Source: Thalassospiraceae bacterium LMO-SO8
Lineage (GTDB): Bacteria; Pseudomonadota; Alphaproteobacteria; Rhodospirillales; Casp-alpha2
Direction of reading: 5' to 3'
DNA: 64,000 nucleotides
NCBI GenBank assembly: GCA_031655335.1
Contig: CP134226.1
Coordinates: 496,001-560,000 of the forward strand
Shown: positions 1 to 8,584 of the stretch, piece after piece
Layout: each line of letters opens with the position of its first letter
How positions within the stretch are numbered: the stretch's first letter is position 1
Notes under the pieces: model-generated
What the model saw: only the letters and a program-made list of their open reading frames with translations
Databases searched by the model: none
What the model was told of the DNA's origin: nothing
Position numbers and translations under genes: made by a program

Positions 1-773
1 CACTTTATATCGCAGCCACCGGAATGGTGGCGCAGCAGGAGCGCGTGGACGTGATCGCCAACAACTTGGCGAACATGAACACCACCGGCTATCAGCGCCG
101 CCGGGCGTCGTTCAACGACCTTCTTTATGAAGACAACAAGCGGCCCAATTCCAAGCATTCGCGCGCCAGCGGCATCGTGCCGGGCGGCGTCAAGGCCGGT
201 CTGGGCGTGCATACGGCGTCCTTCTACCGGGTCGTCGAACAGGGCAACCTGGCGCAGACGGGTAACCCCTTCGACGTGGCCATCCAGGGGTCCGGCTACA
301 TGCCGGTCACCCTGGCCAACGGCGAGACCGCCTATACCCGCGCCGGCGCCTTTCAGTTGAACCAGACCGGACAGATCGTCACCCATGACGGCCTCACGGT
401 CGGCGCCGGCATCGCCATCCCGCCGGGCGCCATCGAGGTCACGATCAACAACTCCGGCGAAGTGTTTGCCTCCTTCGAAGGCCAGCCGCAGCCACAGAAC
501 CTGGGTCAGATCAACCTGGTCCGCTTCCCCAACGAAGGCGGCCTGCATGCCATCGGCGACAGCATGTTCCAGGAGACCACGGCGTCGGGCGCCCCCCTGG
601 TGGGCACGCCCGGCACGGCCGGGTTCGGCTCCATCCTGCAGGGCTTCCTGGAATCGTCGAACGTCAACCCGGTGGAGGAAATCGCCAACATGGTCAAGGC
701 CATGCGGGCTTATGAGCTGAGCTCCAAGGTCATCCAGACCGCCGACCAGATGATGTCGACCAAGACCGGCTAA
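1..773 (+). CDS. flgG: Flagellar basal-body rod protein FlgG (5' end outside window)
   Basis: FlgG forms the distal rod of the flagellar basal body, exported by the flagellar type III system. The reading frame is open from base 3 and starts with LYIAATGMVAQQ, which fits residues after the usual MRS N-terminus, so only a few codons lie outside the window. The N-terminal rod signature (DVIANNLANMNTTGYQ) is followed by a central domain, and the C-terminus (SSNVNPVEEIANMVKAMRAY, then KVIQTADQMM) matches the family's coiled-coil helix. About 257 residues are visible, close to the usual 260-262. No flgA or flgH follows; the next gene is on the other strand, so flgG appears to end its operon here. 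Confidence 0.95.
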   Translation, partial: LYIAATGMVAQQERVDVIANNLANMNTTGYQRRRASFNDLLYEDNKRPNSKHSRASGIVPGGVKAGLGVHTASFYRVVEQGNLAQTGNPFDVAIQGSGYMPVTLANGETAYTRAGAFQLNQTGQIVTHDGLTVGAGIAIPPGAIEVTINNSGEVFASFEGQPQPQNLGQINLVRFPNEGGLHAIGDSMFQETTASGAPLVGTPGTAGFGSILQGFLESSNVNPVEEIANMVKAMRAYELSSKVIQTADQMMSTKTG

Positions 774-926
774 CCCCGGCCCGGGCGTTAACCAACGGTA
801 AACCATCCCCCGGCATACTCGCCGGACTATCACCGCGGCACAGAGATCGCGGGACCAGAACAAGGCCGTTCGGGCGGCCCTAAAAAACCGATATACGAAA
901 CGCTTCGTTTCGAACGATCCAAACGG

Positions 927-958
927 CGGCGGCGGTTCCAGAATGTGAACCGCCGCCG
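927..958 (-). terminator. Strong hairpin between flgG and the DMT gene
   Basis: Arms at 927-938 and 947-958 pair perfectly over 12 bp (GC-rich, ending in GGTTC/GAACC) with an 8-base loop. It lies 20 bases downstream of the minus-strand DMT gene stop and 150 bases after flgG. The T-run on either side is short (GTTT on the minus strand), so it is a likely but imperfect terminator, probably for the minus-strand gene. Confidence 0.45.
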
Positions 959-977
959 TTATCGGTTGTGGGGCGGC

Positions 978-1334
978 CTATCCCGCCTGAAACACCAGGA
1001 ACGCGCCGAACGCGATGCAGGCGAAGCCCGCCGCATGCATCCAGGAAAAGCTTTCCCCCAGGTACAGCACGGAAAACACCGCGAACACGGTCAGGCTGAT
1101 GACCTCCTGGATGGTCTTCAGTTCCGCCGCCGTGTAAAGCCCGCCGTGGCCGTAGCGGTTGGCCGGCACGGCGAAGCAGTATTCGACGAAGGCGATGCCC
1201 CAGCTGATGAGGATCACCAGCCACAGGGCTTCCTGCTTGAACTTGAGATGCCCGTACCAGGCGACGGTCATGAAGATGTTGGACACGCAGAGCAACAGGA
1301 TCGGCGTCAGGGCGGCGAGGGAAAAGGTCGGCAT
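978..1334 (-). CDS. DMT-family small membrane protein (DUF486)
   Basis: A 118-residue protein with four hydrophobic segments (about residues 5-25, 36-55, 75-92, 98-116), the size and layout of the DUF486/DMT_6 branch of the drug/metabolite transporter superfamily. The stretch GIAFVEYCFAVPANRYG followed by AAELKTIQEVISL is characteristic of that family. The start is supported by GGAG seven bases upstream of ATG. The substrate is unknown; half-size DMT proteins usually act as dimers in the inner membrane. It is a single gene, not obviously linked to its neighbours. Confidence 0.85.
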   Translation of the reverse strand: MPTFSLAALTPILLLCVSNIFMTVAWYGHLKFKQEALWLVILISWGIAFVEYCFAVPANRYGHGGLYTAAELKTIQEVISLTVFAVFSVLYLGESFSWMHAAGFACIAFGAFLVFQAG

Positions 1335-1418
1335 GGCACAACTCCAGAAAACCGCAGCGTTACCGACCTATTTGATCGAATTTTCTAGGCGGCTCAATTT
1401 CGCGCTAGCCGGGCAAGG

Positions 1419-1874
1419 TTATTTAGAGAGATTGAGATCAGATGGATTGCGTTGTTTCGACTGGCATGTCCAATTTATTACCCCTCCTCCCCCTTGGTTC
1501 GCGACAATTTTAAATCCATTTGCGGTCATTTTTATCGGCAGGGAGCCTGTTGATTTGACTTGTGCATCTCCTGCTTTTTCCCAATCAACAAGACCGAGAG
1601 CGCAACCTATACCCCCGCAAAAATACACAGTCATAGCGGAGGTTTTTCCGTCCTGCTCAGATATCCAGAATTCACAAGTCTTCTGCACAAAGGTTGAATG
1701 TAATTGTACCCAACACCCCTTCTGCTCTTCCACTGGCCCTTCATTTGAACAGGGAAATAGGTTCTCCCGACTTGTTTCGTCGATCGGAGGAGAAAATGGG
1801 GGGTACCCCATCGTGTAGGCAATCGTCAGCCAAGCAATGGCTATAACCGAAATTGCTGCAAAGACCCTCTTCAT
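1419..1874 (-). CDS. Orphan secreted cysteine-rich protein, AT-richer than surroundings
   Basis: A 151-residue protein of unrecognised family. The start at 1874 is chosen because AGGGGGGTG lies directly upstream; an upstream in-frame ATG at 1904 lacks such a site. The first ~22 residues (MKRVFAAISVIAIAWLTIAY) form a signal peptide or membrane anchor. The rest contains six cysteines (in LFPCSN, KGCWV, KTCEF, YFCGG, IGCAL and NWTCQ), an even number that suggests disulfides in the periplasm. Codon use and base composition are clearly more AT-rich than the flanking genes, and the upstream region is almost pure A/T with a TATAAT at 1913-1918 (minus strand). Probably acquired; function unknown. Confidence 0.65.
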   Translation of the reverse strand: MKRVFAAISVIAIAWLTIAYTMGYPPFSPPIDETSRENLFPCSNEGPVEEQKGCWVQLHSTFVQKTCEFWISEQDGKTSAMTVYFCGGIGCALGLVDWEKAGDAQVKSTGSLPIKMTANGFKIVANQGGGGVINWTCQSKQRNPSDLNLSK

Positions 1875-1963
1875 GCTCACCCCCCTGAACTGGCGCTCAT
1901 ACACTAATATAAATTATATCTAATATTAATGAAATTGCGAGTTGTGATGTGCCGCATTCGAAT

Positions 1964-2863
1964 TCAAGGCCAGGCGACGTCCGGCGGCAGGGACATCAGG
2001 ATCGCCTCGGTATTGCCGCCCGTCTGCAGGCCGAAGATGGTGCCCCGGTCGTACAGCAGGTTGAATTCCACGTAGCGCCCGCGCTTCACGCGCTGGGCGT
2101 CGCGCTCGTCCGTGGTCCAGGTCTTGTTCATGTGGCGGCGCACGATCTCGGGATAGACGGTGGCGAAGGCGCGGCCGACGTCCTGGGTGAAGGCGAAATC
2201 GGCGTCCCAATCGCCCGTGTTGTGCTGGTCGTAGAAAATGCCGCCGACGCCCCGCGCCTCGTTCCGGTGCGGCAGGAAGAAGTAGCGGTCGCACCACTCC
2301 TTGAACTTGGGATAGTAGGCCGGATCGTGGGCGTCGCAGGCCGCCTTGAACGCGCCATGGAACCGGTCCGTATCCGCACCGTCGGGGAACACGGGCGTCA
2401 GGTCGCCGCCGCCGCCGAACCAGCCCTGGGTGGTGACGATCATGCGCGTGTTCATATGCGCCGCCGGCACCAGCGGCGAATTGGGGTGGATGACGGTCGA
2501 AATGCCGGACGCCCAGAACCGGGGGTCTTCGGCCGCCCCTGGGATGCGCTTGCGGAATTCCTCAGAAAACTCGCCCATGACGGTGGAGACGTTGACCCCG
2601 GCCTTTTCGAACACCCGCCCGCCCCGCATCACGGCCATGACGCCGCCGCCGCCCATTTTGCCGGCGATGTCGCCGGGACGTTCCCAGGATTTGCGCGCGA
2701 ACCGGCCGGGCTGCCGCGCACTGGTGCCGTTGGGGCCGGTGACCGCGTCCTCGATGTCTTCCAGCGCCTTGCAGAAATCGTCGCGCAGGCGCTCGAACCA
2801 GGCCTTGGCGCGGGATTTATGGGCGTCCGAGTAATCGGCGGCGGGAGTCGTTGCGTCGTTCAT
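1964..2863 (-). CDS. hemF: Oxygen-dependent coproporphyrinogen III oxidase
   Basis: Converts coproporphyrinogen III to protoporphyrinogen IX using O2, late in haem synthesis in the cytoplasm. The 299-residue product is full length. Diagnostic stretches include [13 protein letters not shown] (about residue 150), the region from [16 protein letters not shown], and [20 protein letters not shown] with [14 protein letters not shown] at the C-terminus. Its ATG overlaps the trmL stop (ATGA), so the two genes are translationally coupled. Having the aerobic HemF enzyme next to petABC fits an organism that respires oxygen. Confidence 0.96.
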   Translation of the reverse strand: MNDATTPAADYSDAHKSRAKAWFERLRDDFCKALEDIEDAVTGPNGTSARQPGRFARKSWERPGDIAGKMGGGGVMAVMRGGRVFEKAGVNVSTVMGEFSEEFRKRIPGAAEDPRFWASGISTVIHPNSPLVPAAHMNTRMIVTTQGWFGGGGDLTPVFPDGADTDRFHGAFKAACDAHDPAYYPKFKEWCDRYFFLPHRNEARGVGGIFYDQHNTGDWDADFAFTQDVGRAFATVYPEIVRRHMNKTWTTDERDAQRVKRGRYVEFNLLYDRGTIFGLQTGGNTEAILMSLPPDVAWP

Positions 2864-3339
2864 GGGGTGTCTGTATCTCCGGGGTAGGCGCCGAGCTGGC
2901 CCAGCGCCGTCGCCAGAACCATGGCCGCACTGGCCGCCAGGTTCAAGGACCGTGTGCCGGGAGCGAGCGGAATCCGCACCCGCGCATCGGCCGCGGCATG
3001 GACATCTTCCGGCACCCCGGCGCTTTCGCGCCCGAACAACAGCATGTCGCCGGCCTGAAAGCGGAAATCCGGCAGGCGCGTGGCGGCCGCGGTGGTCAGC
3101 AGCACCAGGCGGCGGCCGGCCATCGCCTCCCGGAACGCGGTCCAGGAGGCGTGGCGGTGCATTTCCAGATGACCCAGATAGTCCATGCCCGACCGCCGCA
3201 TGCGGGCATCCGACAGCACGAAGCCGCAGGGTTCGATGATATGCAGGGCCGCTCCCAAGCAGGCCGCCGTGCGCATCACGGCGCCCGTGTTCTGCGGAAT
3301 GTCGGGTTCATAAAGGGCGATTTCGACCGATGCGGGCAT
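2860..3339 (-). CDS. trmL: tRNA (cytidine(34)-2'-O)-methyltransferase
   Basis: A SPOUT-fold methyltransferase that 2'-O-methylates the wobble base of leucine tRNAs. The 159-residue length is standard. SPOUT motifs are visible: [13 protein letters not shown] near residue 13, [11 protein letters not shown] near 100, and the knot segment [15 protein letters not shown] near 131. It is the first gene of a trmL-hemF pair, transcribed away from petA across a shared intergenic region. Confidence 0.94.
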   Translation of the reverse strand: MPASVEIALYEPDIPQNTGAVMRTAACLGAALHIIEPCGFVLSDARMRRSGMDYLGHLEMHRHASWTAFREAMAGRRLVLLTTAAATRLPDFRFQAGDMLLFGRESAGVPEDVHAAADARVRIPLAPGTRSLNLAASAAMVLATALGQLGAYPGDTDTP

Positions 3340-3615
3340 GACCGCCCCATGAAGGCCCCGAAAGGCCCGGTTTGCAAGCTATTCTCACCACTTAGCGCTT
3401 GCCTGAAAGCCCCTCAGGCCATAAGGTCTCGCCGGTTCGTGCGGGCGTCCTGTGTCCGCACGTTTCATGACGGTTGGGTAATATACAGCCCGCCGTTGCC
3501 TCTTTTCCGCCGGTCCCTTAGATTTGGCGGTGAGTTCGGGGGCCGTCCGGGTTTGACACCCATCAAGCCGGGGCGGCGAACACAAGATCAAAACACCTTT
3601 TAAGGGGAAGTGCTT
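3340..3615. promoter_or_regulatory. Divergent control region between trmL and petA
   Basis: A 276-base gap between divergent genes. On the plus strand a perfect TTGACA lies at 3553-3558, about 60 bases before the petA start, but no convincing -10 box sits 16-18 bases downstream. A TAATAT at 3479-3484 lacks a matching -35. A pair of 7-bp arms CGTGCGG/CCGCACG (3439-3463) could form a hairpin. No open frame here looks coding. Confidence 0.3.
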
Positions 3616-4170
3616 ATGAGCGACACGGCGAGCACCCCGCCAACCGCCGAAATCGACGCGCAGACGCGCCGCGATTTCCTACTGGTTTCCACGGCTACTG
3701 TCGGCGCGGTGGGTACCGCGTTGACCCTGTGGCCGTTTGTTAACAGCCTCAACCCGGCGGCCGACACCCTGGCCCTGGCGACCACGGAAGTGAACCTGGA
3801 GCCCATCAAGGACGGCCAGAGCATCACGGTCGTCTGGCAGGGCAAGCCGGTGTTCATCCGCAACCGCACCGCGGCCGAGATCGAACAGGCGAAAAAAGAC
3901 GACACCGCGGCCCTGCCGGACCCGGCCAAGGACGCCGACCGCGTCCAAAAGGACGACTGGCTGATCATGGTCGGCGTGTGCACCCACCTGGGCTGCATTC
4001 CGCTGGGTCAGAAGGAAGGCGAGCCGAAGGGTGACTTCGGCGGCTGGTTCTGCCCCTGCCACGGATCGCACTACGACACCTCGGGCCGGATCCGCAAGGG
4101 CCCGGCGCCGCAAAACCTGCTTGTCCCGAACTATACGTTCGCGTCGGACACCCAGGTCGTGATCGGGTAA
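3616..4170 (+). CDS. petA: Ubiquinol-cytochrome c reductase Rieske iron-sulfur subunit
   Basis: The [2Fe-2S] subunit of the cytochrome bc1 complex, which passes electrons from ubiquinol to cytochrome c1. The ATG at 3616 is preceded by AAGGGGAAG; a GTG two codons earlier is less likely. The N-terminus has the twin-arginine-type [10 protein letters not shown] and one membrane helix to about residue 42, typical of Tat-dependent Rieske proteins. Cluster ligands sit in CTHLGC (residues 122-127) and CPCHGSHY (146-153). The product is 184 residues. It is the first gene of petABC. Confidence 0.97.
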   Translation: MSDTASTPPTAEIDAQTRRDFLLVSTATVGAVGTALTLWPFVNSLNPAADTLALATTEVNLEPIKDGQSITVVWQGKPVFIRNRTAAEIEQAKKDDTAALPDPAKDADRVQKDDWLIMVGVCTHLGCIPLGQKEGEPKGDFGGWFCPCHGSHYDTSGRIRKGPAPQNLLVPNYTFASDTQVVIG

Positions 4171-4181
4171 CGGGGGACGTC

Positions 4182-5459
4182 ATGAGCGAACAACAATCGA
4201 CAAGCAAATTCATGCAGAACGGCGTCGTGAAGTGGATCGAGCATCGCATGCCGATCTTCAGCTTCATCGACCATTCCGTGGGCTCCGGCTATCCGGCGCC
4301 GAAGAACCTCAGCTACTGGTGGAACTTCGGCTCCCTGGCCGGTCTGGCGCTGATCATCATGATCGTGTCGGGCATCGTGCTGGCCATGCATTACACGCCG
4401 CACACCACGCTGGCCTTCACGTCGGTCGAGCGCGTCATGCGCGACGTCAACGGCGGCTGGCTGATCCGCTATCTACACATGAACGGCGCCAGCTTCTTCT
4501 TCATCGCCGTCTACATCCACATCTTCCGCGGCCTCTACTTCGGGTCCTACAAGAACCCCCGCGAACTGCTGTGGATCATCGGCGTGCTGATCCTGCTCGC
4601 CATGATGGCGACGGCGTTCATGGGCTACGTTCTGCCCTGGGGCCAGATGTCCTATTGGGGTGCCACGGTCATCACCAACCTGTTCTCGGCCATTCCGGTG
4701 GTCGGCGACAGCATCGTGACCCTGCTGTGGGGCGGCTTCGTGGTCGACAACCCGACCCTCAACCGCTTCTTCTCGCTGCACTACCTGCTGCCCTTCGTGA
4801 TCCTGGGCCTGGTCATCGTGCACATCTGGGCGCTGCATACCTTCGGGTCCAACAACCCGACCGGCGTCGACGTGAAGGGCCCGCAGGACACCATTCCCTT
4901 CCATCCCTACTTCACCATCAAAGACCTGTTCGGGATGGGCGTGTTCCTGCTGATCTTCTGCTTCTTCGTGTTCTTCGCGCCCAACTACTTCGGCGAAGCG
5001 GACAACTACATCCCGGCCAACGCGCTGGCGACCCCGCCGCACATCGTGCCCGAATGGTACTTCCTGCCGTCCTACGCGATCCTCCGCGCCTTCACCAACG
5101 ACTTCATCCTCTATTGGCCGGTGTCCTGGCTGATGACGGCGAAGTTGGCGGGCGTCATCGCCATGTTCGGCTCGATCATCCTGCTGGCCTTCGTGCCCTG
5201 GCTGGATACCTCCAAGGTGCGTTCGGCCCGGTTCCGGCCGATCTACAAGTGGTTCTTCTGGATCTTCGTGCTCGACTGGGTCGTGCTCGGCATGGTCGGC
5301 GCCCATCCGCCGGAAGGCATCTGGGTGCTGCTCGGTCAGATCTCGACGATCTACTACTTCGCGCACCTTCTGGTGATCCTGCCCATCCTCGGCGTCATCG
5401 AACGGCCCAAGGCCCTGCCGGAAAGCATTTCCGCCTCGGTCACTCAGCCCGCGGAGTAA
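4182..5459 (+). CDS. petB: Cytochrome b of the bc1 complex
   Basis: The membrane core of complex III, carrying haems bL and bH and the quinol oxidation and reduction sites. The 425-residue protein has the expected eight or so membrane helices, haem-ligand histidines in helices B and D (for example [21 protein letters not shown] and HIWALH), and the Qo-site PEWY motif in [16 protein letters not shown]. It starts 11 bases after petA and ends five bases before petC, so the three genes form one operon. Also called fbcB. Confidence 0.97.
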   Translation: MSEQQSTSKFMQNGVVKWIEHRMPIFSFIDHSVGSGYPAPKNLSYWWNFGSLAGLALIIMIVSGIVLAMHYTPHTTLAFTSVERVMRDVNGGWLIRYLHMNGASFFFIAVYIHIFRGLYFGSYKNPRELLWIIGVLILLAMMATAFMGYVLPWGQMSYWGATVITNLFSAIPVVGDSIVTLLWGGFVVDNPTLNRFFSLHYLLPFVILGLVIVHIWALHTFGSNNPTGVDVKGPQDTIPFHPYFTIKDLFGMGVFLLIFCFFVFFAPNYFGEADNYIPANALATPPHIVPEWYFLPSYAILRAFTNDFILYWPVSWLMTAKLAGVIAMFGSIILLAFVPWLDTSKVRSARFRPIYKWFFWIFVLDWVVLGMVGAHPPEGIWVLLGQISTIYYFAHLLVILPILGVIERPKALPESISASVTQPAE

Positions 5460-5464
5460 GGAAA

Positions 5465-6307
5465 ATGATGAAACCAACCATCAAGACCGCCTTCGCGGCC
5501 GTTCTCACCGCCGGTGCCGTCGTGGCGCTGTCCCTGACCTCCGCTCCGGCCCAGGCGGCCGGCGCCGGCCCCAAGCCGGCGGTTCAGGACTGGACCTTCA
5601 AGGGCCTGTTCGGAACCTACGACCGGGCGTCGGCCCAGCGCGGCTACAAGGTGTACAAGGAAGTCTGCTCGGCCTGCCATTCCATGAACCTGATCAAGTT
5701 CCGCAATTTGCAGGACATCGGGTTCTCGGAAGCGCAGACCAAGGCCCTTGCCGCCGAGTACGAAATCCAGGACGGCCCCAACGACGACGGGGAAATGTTC
5801 ACCCGCAAGCGCACGCCGTCCGATCCGCTGCCCTCGCCGTTCCCCAACGACAAGGCCGCCGCCGCCGCCAACAACGGCAAGGCGCCGCCGGACCTGTCGC
5901 TGATCACCAAGGCGCGCGCCCAGGGCGGCGATAGCGTGATCAAGGTGTCCATGAAACACCCGGGCGGCTTCACCATCGGCGCCGACTACGTCTATGCGCT
6001 GCTCACCGGCTACGGCGAGCCCCCCGCGGGCGTCGAAGTGCCGGATGGCGGAAGCTACAACAAGTACTTCCCGGGCGGCGTCATCGCCATGGCCAACCCG
6101 CTGGCCGCCGACGCCGTCGAATTCTCCGACGGCACCAAGGCCACGGTGGCCCAGATGGCTCACGACGTGACCACCTTCCTGGCCTGGGCGGCGGAACCGG
6201 AGCTCGAGGCGCGCAAACGCCTCGGCATCAAGGTCATGCTGTTCCTGCTGGTGCTCACGGGCATGCTGTTCGCCCTCAAGCGCAAGATCTGGTCGGACGT
6301 CCACTAA
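5465..6307 (+). CDS. petC: Cytochrome c1 of the bc1 complex
   Basis: The membrane-anchored c-type cytochrome that accepts electrons from the Rieske protein. Translation starts at ATG 5465, two bases after AAGGA-like sequence overlapping the petB stop. Residues 1-32 are a Sec signal peptide ending in APAQAA; haem attaches at CSACH (68-72); the likely axial methionine is in GGVIAMANPL; a C-terminal anchor helix (FLLVLTGMLFAL) ends the 280-residue protein. An apparent longer frame running through petB is only a shadow. A terminator follows directly. Confidence 0.96.
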   Translation: MMKPTIKTAFAAVLTAGAVVALSLTSAPAQAAGAGPKPAVQDWTFKGLFGTYDRASAQRGYKVYKEVCSACHSMNLIKFRNLQDIGFSEAQTKALAAEYEIQDGPNDDGEMFTRKRTPSDPLPSPFPNDKAAAAANNGKAPPDLSLITKARAQGGDSVIKVSMKHPGGFTIGADYVYALLTGYGEPPAGVEVPDGGSYNKYFPGGVIAMANPLAADAVEFSDGTKATVAQMAHDVTTFLAWAAEPELEARKRLGIKVMLFLLVLTGMLFALKRKIWSDVH

Positions 6308-6336
6308 GCCCGACCGGCTCTGATCTAAATAAAAAA

Positions 6337-6363
6337 GGCCCCGGAGAAATCCGGGGCCTTTTT
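6337..6363 (+). terminator. Rho-independent terminator of petABC
   Basis: GGCCCCGG (6337-6344) pairs with CCGGGGCC (6351-6358) around the loop AGAAAT, followed by TTTTT; the A-run before the stem makes it able to work for the opposite strand too, where denD ends 25 bases away. Confidence 0.93.
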
Positions 6364-6387
6364 CGTTGTCCGAAATGCTGGGGATGG

Positions 6388-7380
6388 TCAGGCGGCGAGG
6401 AAATCCTCGATGAACCCCCGGATCACACTGTCCAGGTCGGCGTCCTCGGGACAGCCGAGCGCCTTGGCCTTGGCCGCGTCCATCTTGAGCGGCCAGGAGC
6501 CGCAGATGGCTTCGACGGCTGGATCACGCTCACGGGTGATGGGGCCGAGCTTGAGGCGTTCTTCCGCCGCCACGCGCTCCAGGGCCTCGATCATTTCCGC
6601 CACCGCATAGGCCTTGTTGGGCAGGCAAACGGTGCGGTCGGGGCCGATGGCGGCGCCGTCGGCCTCGTGCACGGCGAGGAACCCCTCGACCGCCGCGCGG
6701 TAGCCCAGCAGCATCATGTAGAAGCCGTCGTGCACGGGCAGCACGTGCTCCTTGCCCTGCAAAGGTTCCCGGAAGATGCCGGACGCCCAGCCGCTTGCCG
6801 CCGCGTTGGGCACGCCCGGGCGGATCACGATGGTCGGCAGGCGCACGGTGCGCCCGTCGATGAAGCCCTTGCGGGTATAGTCGTTGATCGCCAGTTCGCC
6901 GAACGCCTTGGTCATGCCGTAGGTGGTTTCCGGCGTGTGTCGGGTCCAGTCATCGACCTCTTTCGGCAGGTCCGGGCCGCCGAACACGGCGAGGGAGGAC
7001 GAGAACACCAGACGGGGCGCCGAGCCGCGCGCGCGGGCGGCGTCCAGGATATTGAGCCCGCCCATGAGGTTGACCCGCATGGCCATGTCGAAATCCTTCT
7101 CGCCGCCCGCCGAGACGACGGAGGCGAGGTGGAACACGGAGACGTCGTCACGGTCGACCAGGGCCGAAACCGTGGCCTTGTCGGAAATGTCGCCGGCCGC
7201 CGTGGTGACCCTTTTGTCCGCCCAGGCGAAGGGCGTGACCGGCACCAGGTGGTCGAACAACTGGATCTCGTCGACCTCGGCCAATTTGCCGTCGGGGCCG
7301 CGTATCTCTCCCCGCTTGAGAATCGATTTTGCGATCATCTGGCCGAGAAAGCCGCAGCCGCCGGTGATGACAACCTTCAT
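6388..7380 (-). CDS. denD: NAD-dependent epimerase/dehydratase, D-erythronate dehydrogenase-like
   Basis: An extended short-chain dehydrogenase of 330 residues. It has the Rossmann motif GGCGFLGQ (residues 7-14), an acidic region after beta-2 that prefers NAD, the catalytic YGMTK (YxxxK) with SSSLAVFGG before it, and RLPTIVIRPGVPN in the substrate region. The overall pattern matches the DenD family, which oxidises D-erythronate to 2-oxo-tetronate; the usual partners (kinase, isomerase, decarboxylase) are not here, so the substrate is uncertain. AAGGA lies upstream of the ATG. It follows a GST gene by 12 bases and probably shares its transcript. Confidence 0.75.
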   Translation of the reverse strand: MKVVITGGCGFLGQMIAKSILKRGEIRGPDGKLAEVDEIQLFDHLVPVTPFAWADKRVTTAAGDISDKATVSALVDRDDVSVFHLASVVSAGGEKDFDMAMRVNLMGGLNILDAARARGSAPRLVFSSSLAVFGGPDLPKEVDDWTRHTPETTYGMTKAFGELAINDYTRKGFIDGRTVRLPTIVIRPGVPNAAASGWASGIFREPLQGKEHVLPVHDGFYMMLLGYRAAVEGFLAVHEADGAAIGPDRTVCLPNKAYAVAEMIEALERVAAEERLKLGPITRERDPAVEAICGSWPLKMDAAKAKALGCPEDADLDSVIRGFIEDFLAA

Positions 7381-7392
7381 GCGGAGAGTTCC

Positions 7393-8016
7393 TTATGCAA
7401 GCGGCTTGATCCCTTCCTGGGCCATCACCCGCTGCACCGCCGGCTGCGCCTCGACCCGATTGGCGAGGGCCCAGAGGGCCGGGAAGCCGTCCGGCGTCTT
7501 GGGCGTGCAGCGCAGGCCCCAGCGGGCATGCACCCAGGCCAGGCAATCGGCCAGGGTCATCTTGTCGCCGACCAGCCACTCGCGGCCTTCGGCCCAGCCG
7601 TTGGTGCGGGCGAGACAAGCGAGCCAGTTCTGTTCCGCCTTGGCCTTGATGCCGGCATGGGCGCTTTCGTCATCGGTCCAGCGGAACGGGCGCATGTTGA
7701 TGGCGAAGGCCGGGTGCTCCTGCGACGCCATGAACATCAGCATCATCATCATCTGCCCATGTTCCCACGTACCCCGCGCCGGGGTCAGGTTGCCGCCGAA
7801 CTTGTCGGACAAATACAACATGATGGCGACGCTTTCCGTCAGCAGGCCGTCGTCGGTGGCGAGCGACGGCACCTGATTGCGCGGATTGGTTTTCTTGTAT
7901 TCCTCCGACGCCAGCACCTCGTCGGACACGGCGATGGCTTCGTAGTCGACGCCAAGGTCTTCGAGCAGAACATGAACGGCCATGGAACAGGCGCCGGGAC
8001 GGTAATAGAGCTTCAT
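7393..8016 (-). CDS. Glutathione S-transferase family protein
   Basis: A 207-residue two-domain GST. The N-terminal thioredoxin-like half begins KLYYRPGACSMAVHVLLEDL, with the S/C pair at residues 10-11 in the position of the catalytic serine or cysteine; the glutathione-contact loop NQVPSL plus LTESVAI follows. The helical C-terminal half ends in a conserved-type ADCLAWVHARWG segment. It is cytoplasmic; the substrate is not predictable. It lies directly upstream of denD with an AGGAAA ribosome site. Confidence 0.85.
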   Translation of the reverse strand: MKLYYRPGACSMAVHVLLEDLGVDYEAIAVSDEVLASEEYKKTNPRNQVPSLATDDGLLTESVAIMLYLSDKFGGNLTPARGTWEHGQMMMMLMFMASQEHPAFAINMRPFRWTDDESAHAGIKAKAEQNWLACLARTNGWAEGREWLVGDKMTLADCLAWVHARWGLRCTPKTPDGFPALWALANRVEAQPAVQRVMAQEGIKPLA

Positions 8017-8034
8017 GATGTTTCCTTGATATGG

Positions 8035-8580
8035 TCAGTTTCGGTCCAGAATGAATTTTTGTTGGGCCGGATCATAGCCCACCCAAAGCGCGTCGCACAT
8101 GCCGTCGTCGATGCGCAGCCAGTTGCGGCAGGACGCGGGCAGAGCAAATCGGGCGCGGGCACCCGCAGGGATCGGCACCACGGTCGTCTTGTAGCCTGAT
8201 CCATAGGGCGCGACGGTGCTGTCGCAGAGGGCGAATTGTTCGTCGCTGCCGATGTTCAGGCGCAGGGGGAACAGGCCCCCCGTGACATCCGGCAGCCGTT
8301 CCCAGCCATTGTCCGCGGACCCGCCCGGCTGAGACACCACGGCGACGTGGAAGTAATTCCCTTCCGGATTGACGCCGTCGCGCCAGGCATAAATCTCGTC
8401 GGCCACCCCGTCGCAGGTCAGGTCCGCCGTGATCTCGGTTCCGTTCGTGAAATCCTGGGCCCAGATCGTTCCGTACCAGTACCGCAGCAATCGATAGGCA
8501 TCGCCGGCAAGGTCCGCGTACCCGACCTGAACCGTCAGGAACAGAATGACCAGGGCTGCCGCAATGACCTGACCCCACAC
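8035..8580 (-). CDS. Hypothetical secreted protein
   Basis: A 181-residue protein of unknown function. Translation appears to start at a GTG (8580) that lies five bases past the mtnA stop with AAGG upstream, suggesting coupling to mtnA. The first ~22 residues are a signal peptide (VIAAALVILFLTVQVGYA). The mature part has an Asp-rich loop, ADLTCDGVADEIYAWRDG, resembling calcium-binding FG-GAP or VCBS-type loops, and four cysteines. No catalytic motif is visible. Probably periplasmic; the assignment to any family is weak. Confidence 0.6.
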   Translation of the reverse strand: MWGQVIAAALVILFLTVQVGYADLAGDAYRLLRYWYGTIWAQDFTNGTEITADLTCDGVADEIYAWRDGVNPEGNYFHVAVVSQPGGSADNGWERLPDVTGGLFPLRLNIGSDEQFALCDSTVAPYGSGYKTTVVPIPAGARARFALPASCRNWLRIDDGMCDALWVGYDPAQQKFILDRN

Positions 8581-8584
8581 CGGA

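Noticed and set aside
896-912. CGAAACG-CTT-CGTTTCG palindrome after flgG.
   Set aside because: Short stem without a T-run or promoter context; probably only folding potential near the stronger 927-958 hairpin.
1159-1818. A plus-strand frame opposite the DMT and orphan secreted genes.
   Set aside because: It spans two minus-strand genes that each have a ribosome site and a signal or membrane pattern; the plus-strand product has neither.
1949-2887. A 312-codon plus-strand frame opposite hemF.
   Set aside because: The opposite strand encodes a full, conserved HemF.
4232-6307. A single 691-codon frame spanning cytochrome b and cytochrome c1, looking like a fusion gene.
   Set aside because: The first 400 codons read petB in the wrong frame (Arg/His/Leu-rich nonsense); only the part from 5465 is petC, with its own start, ribosome site and signal peptide.
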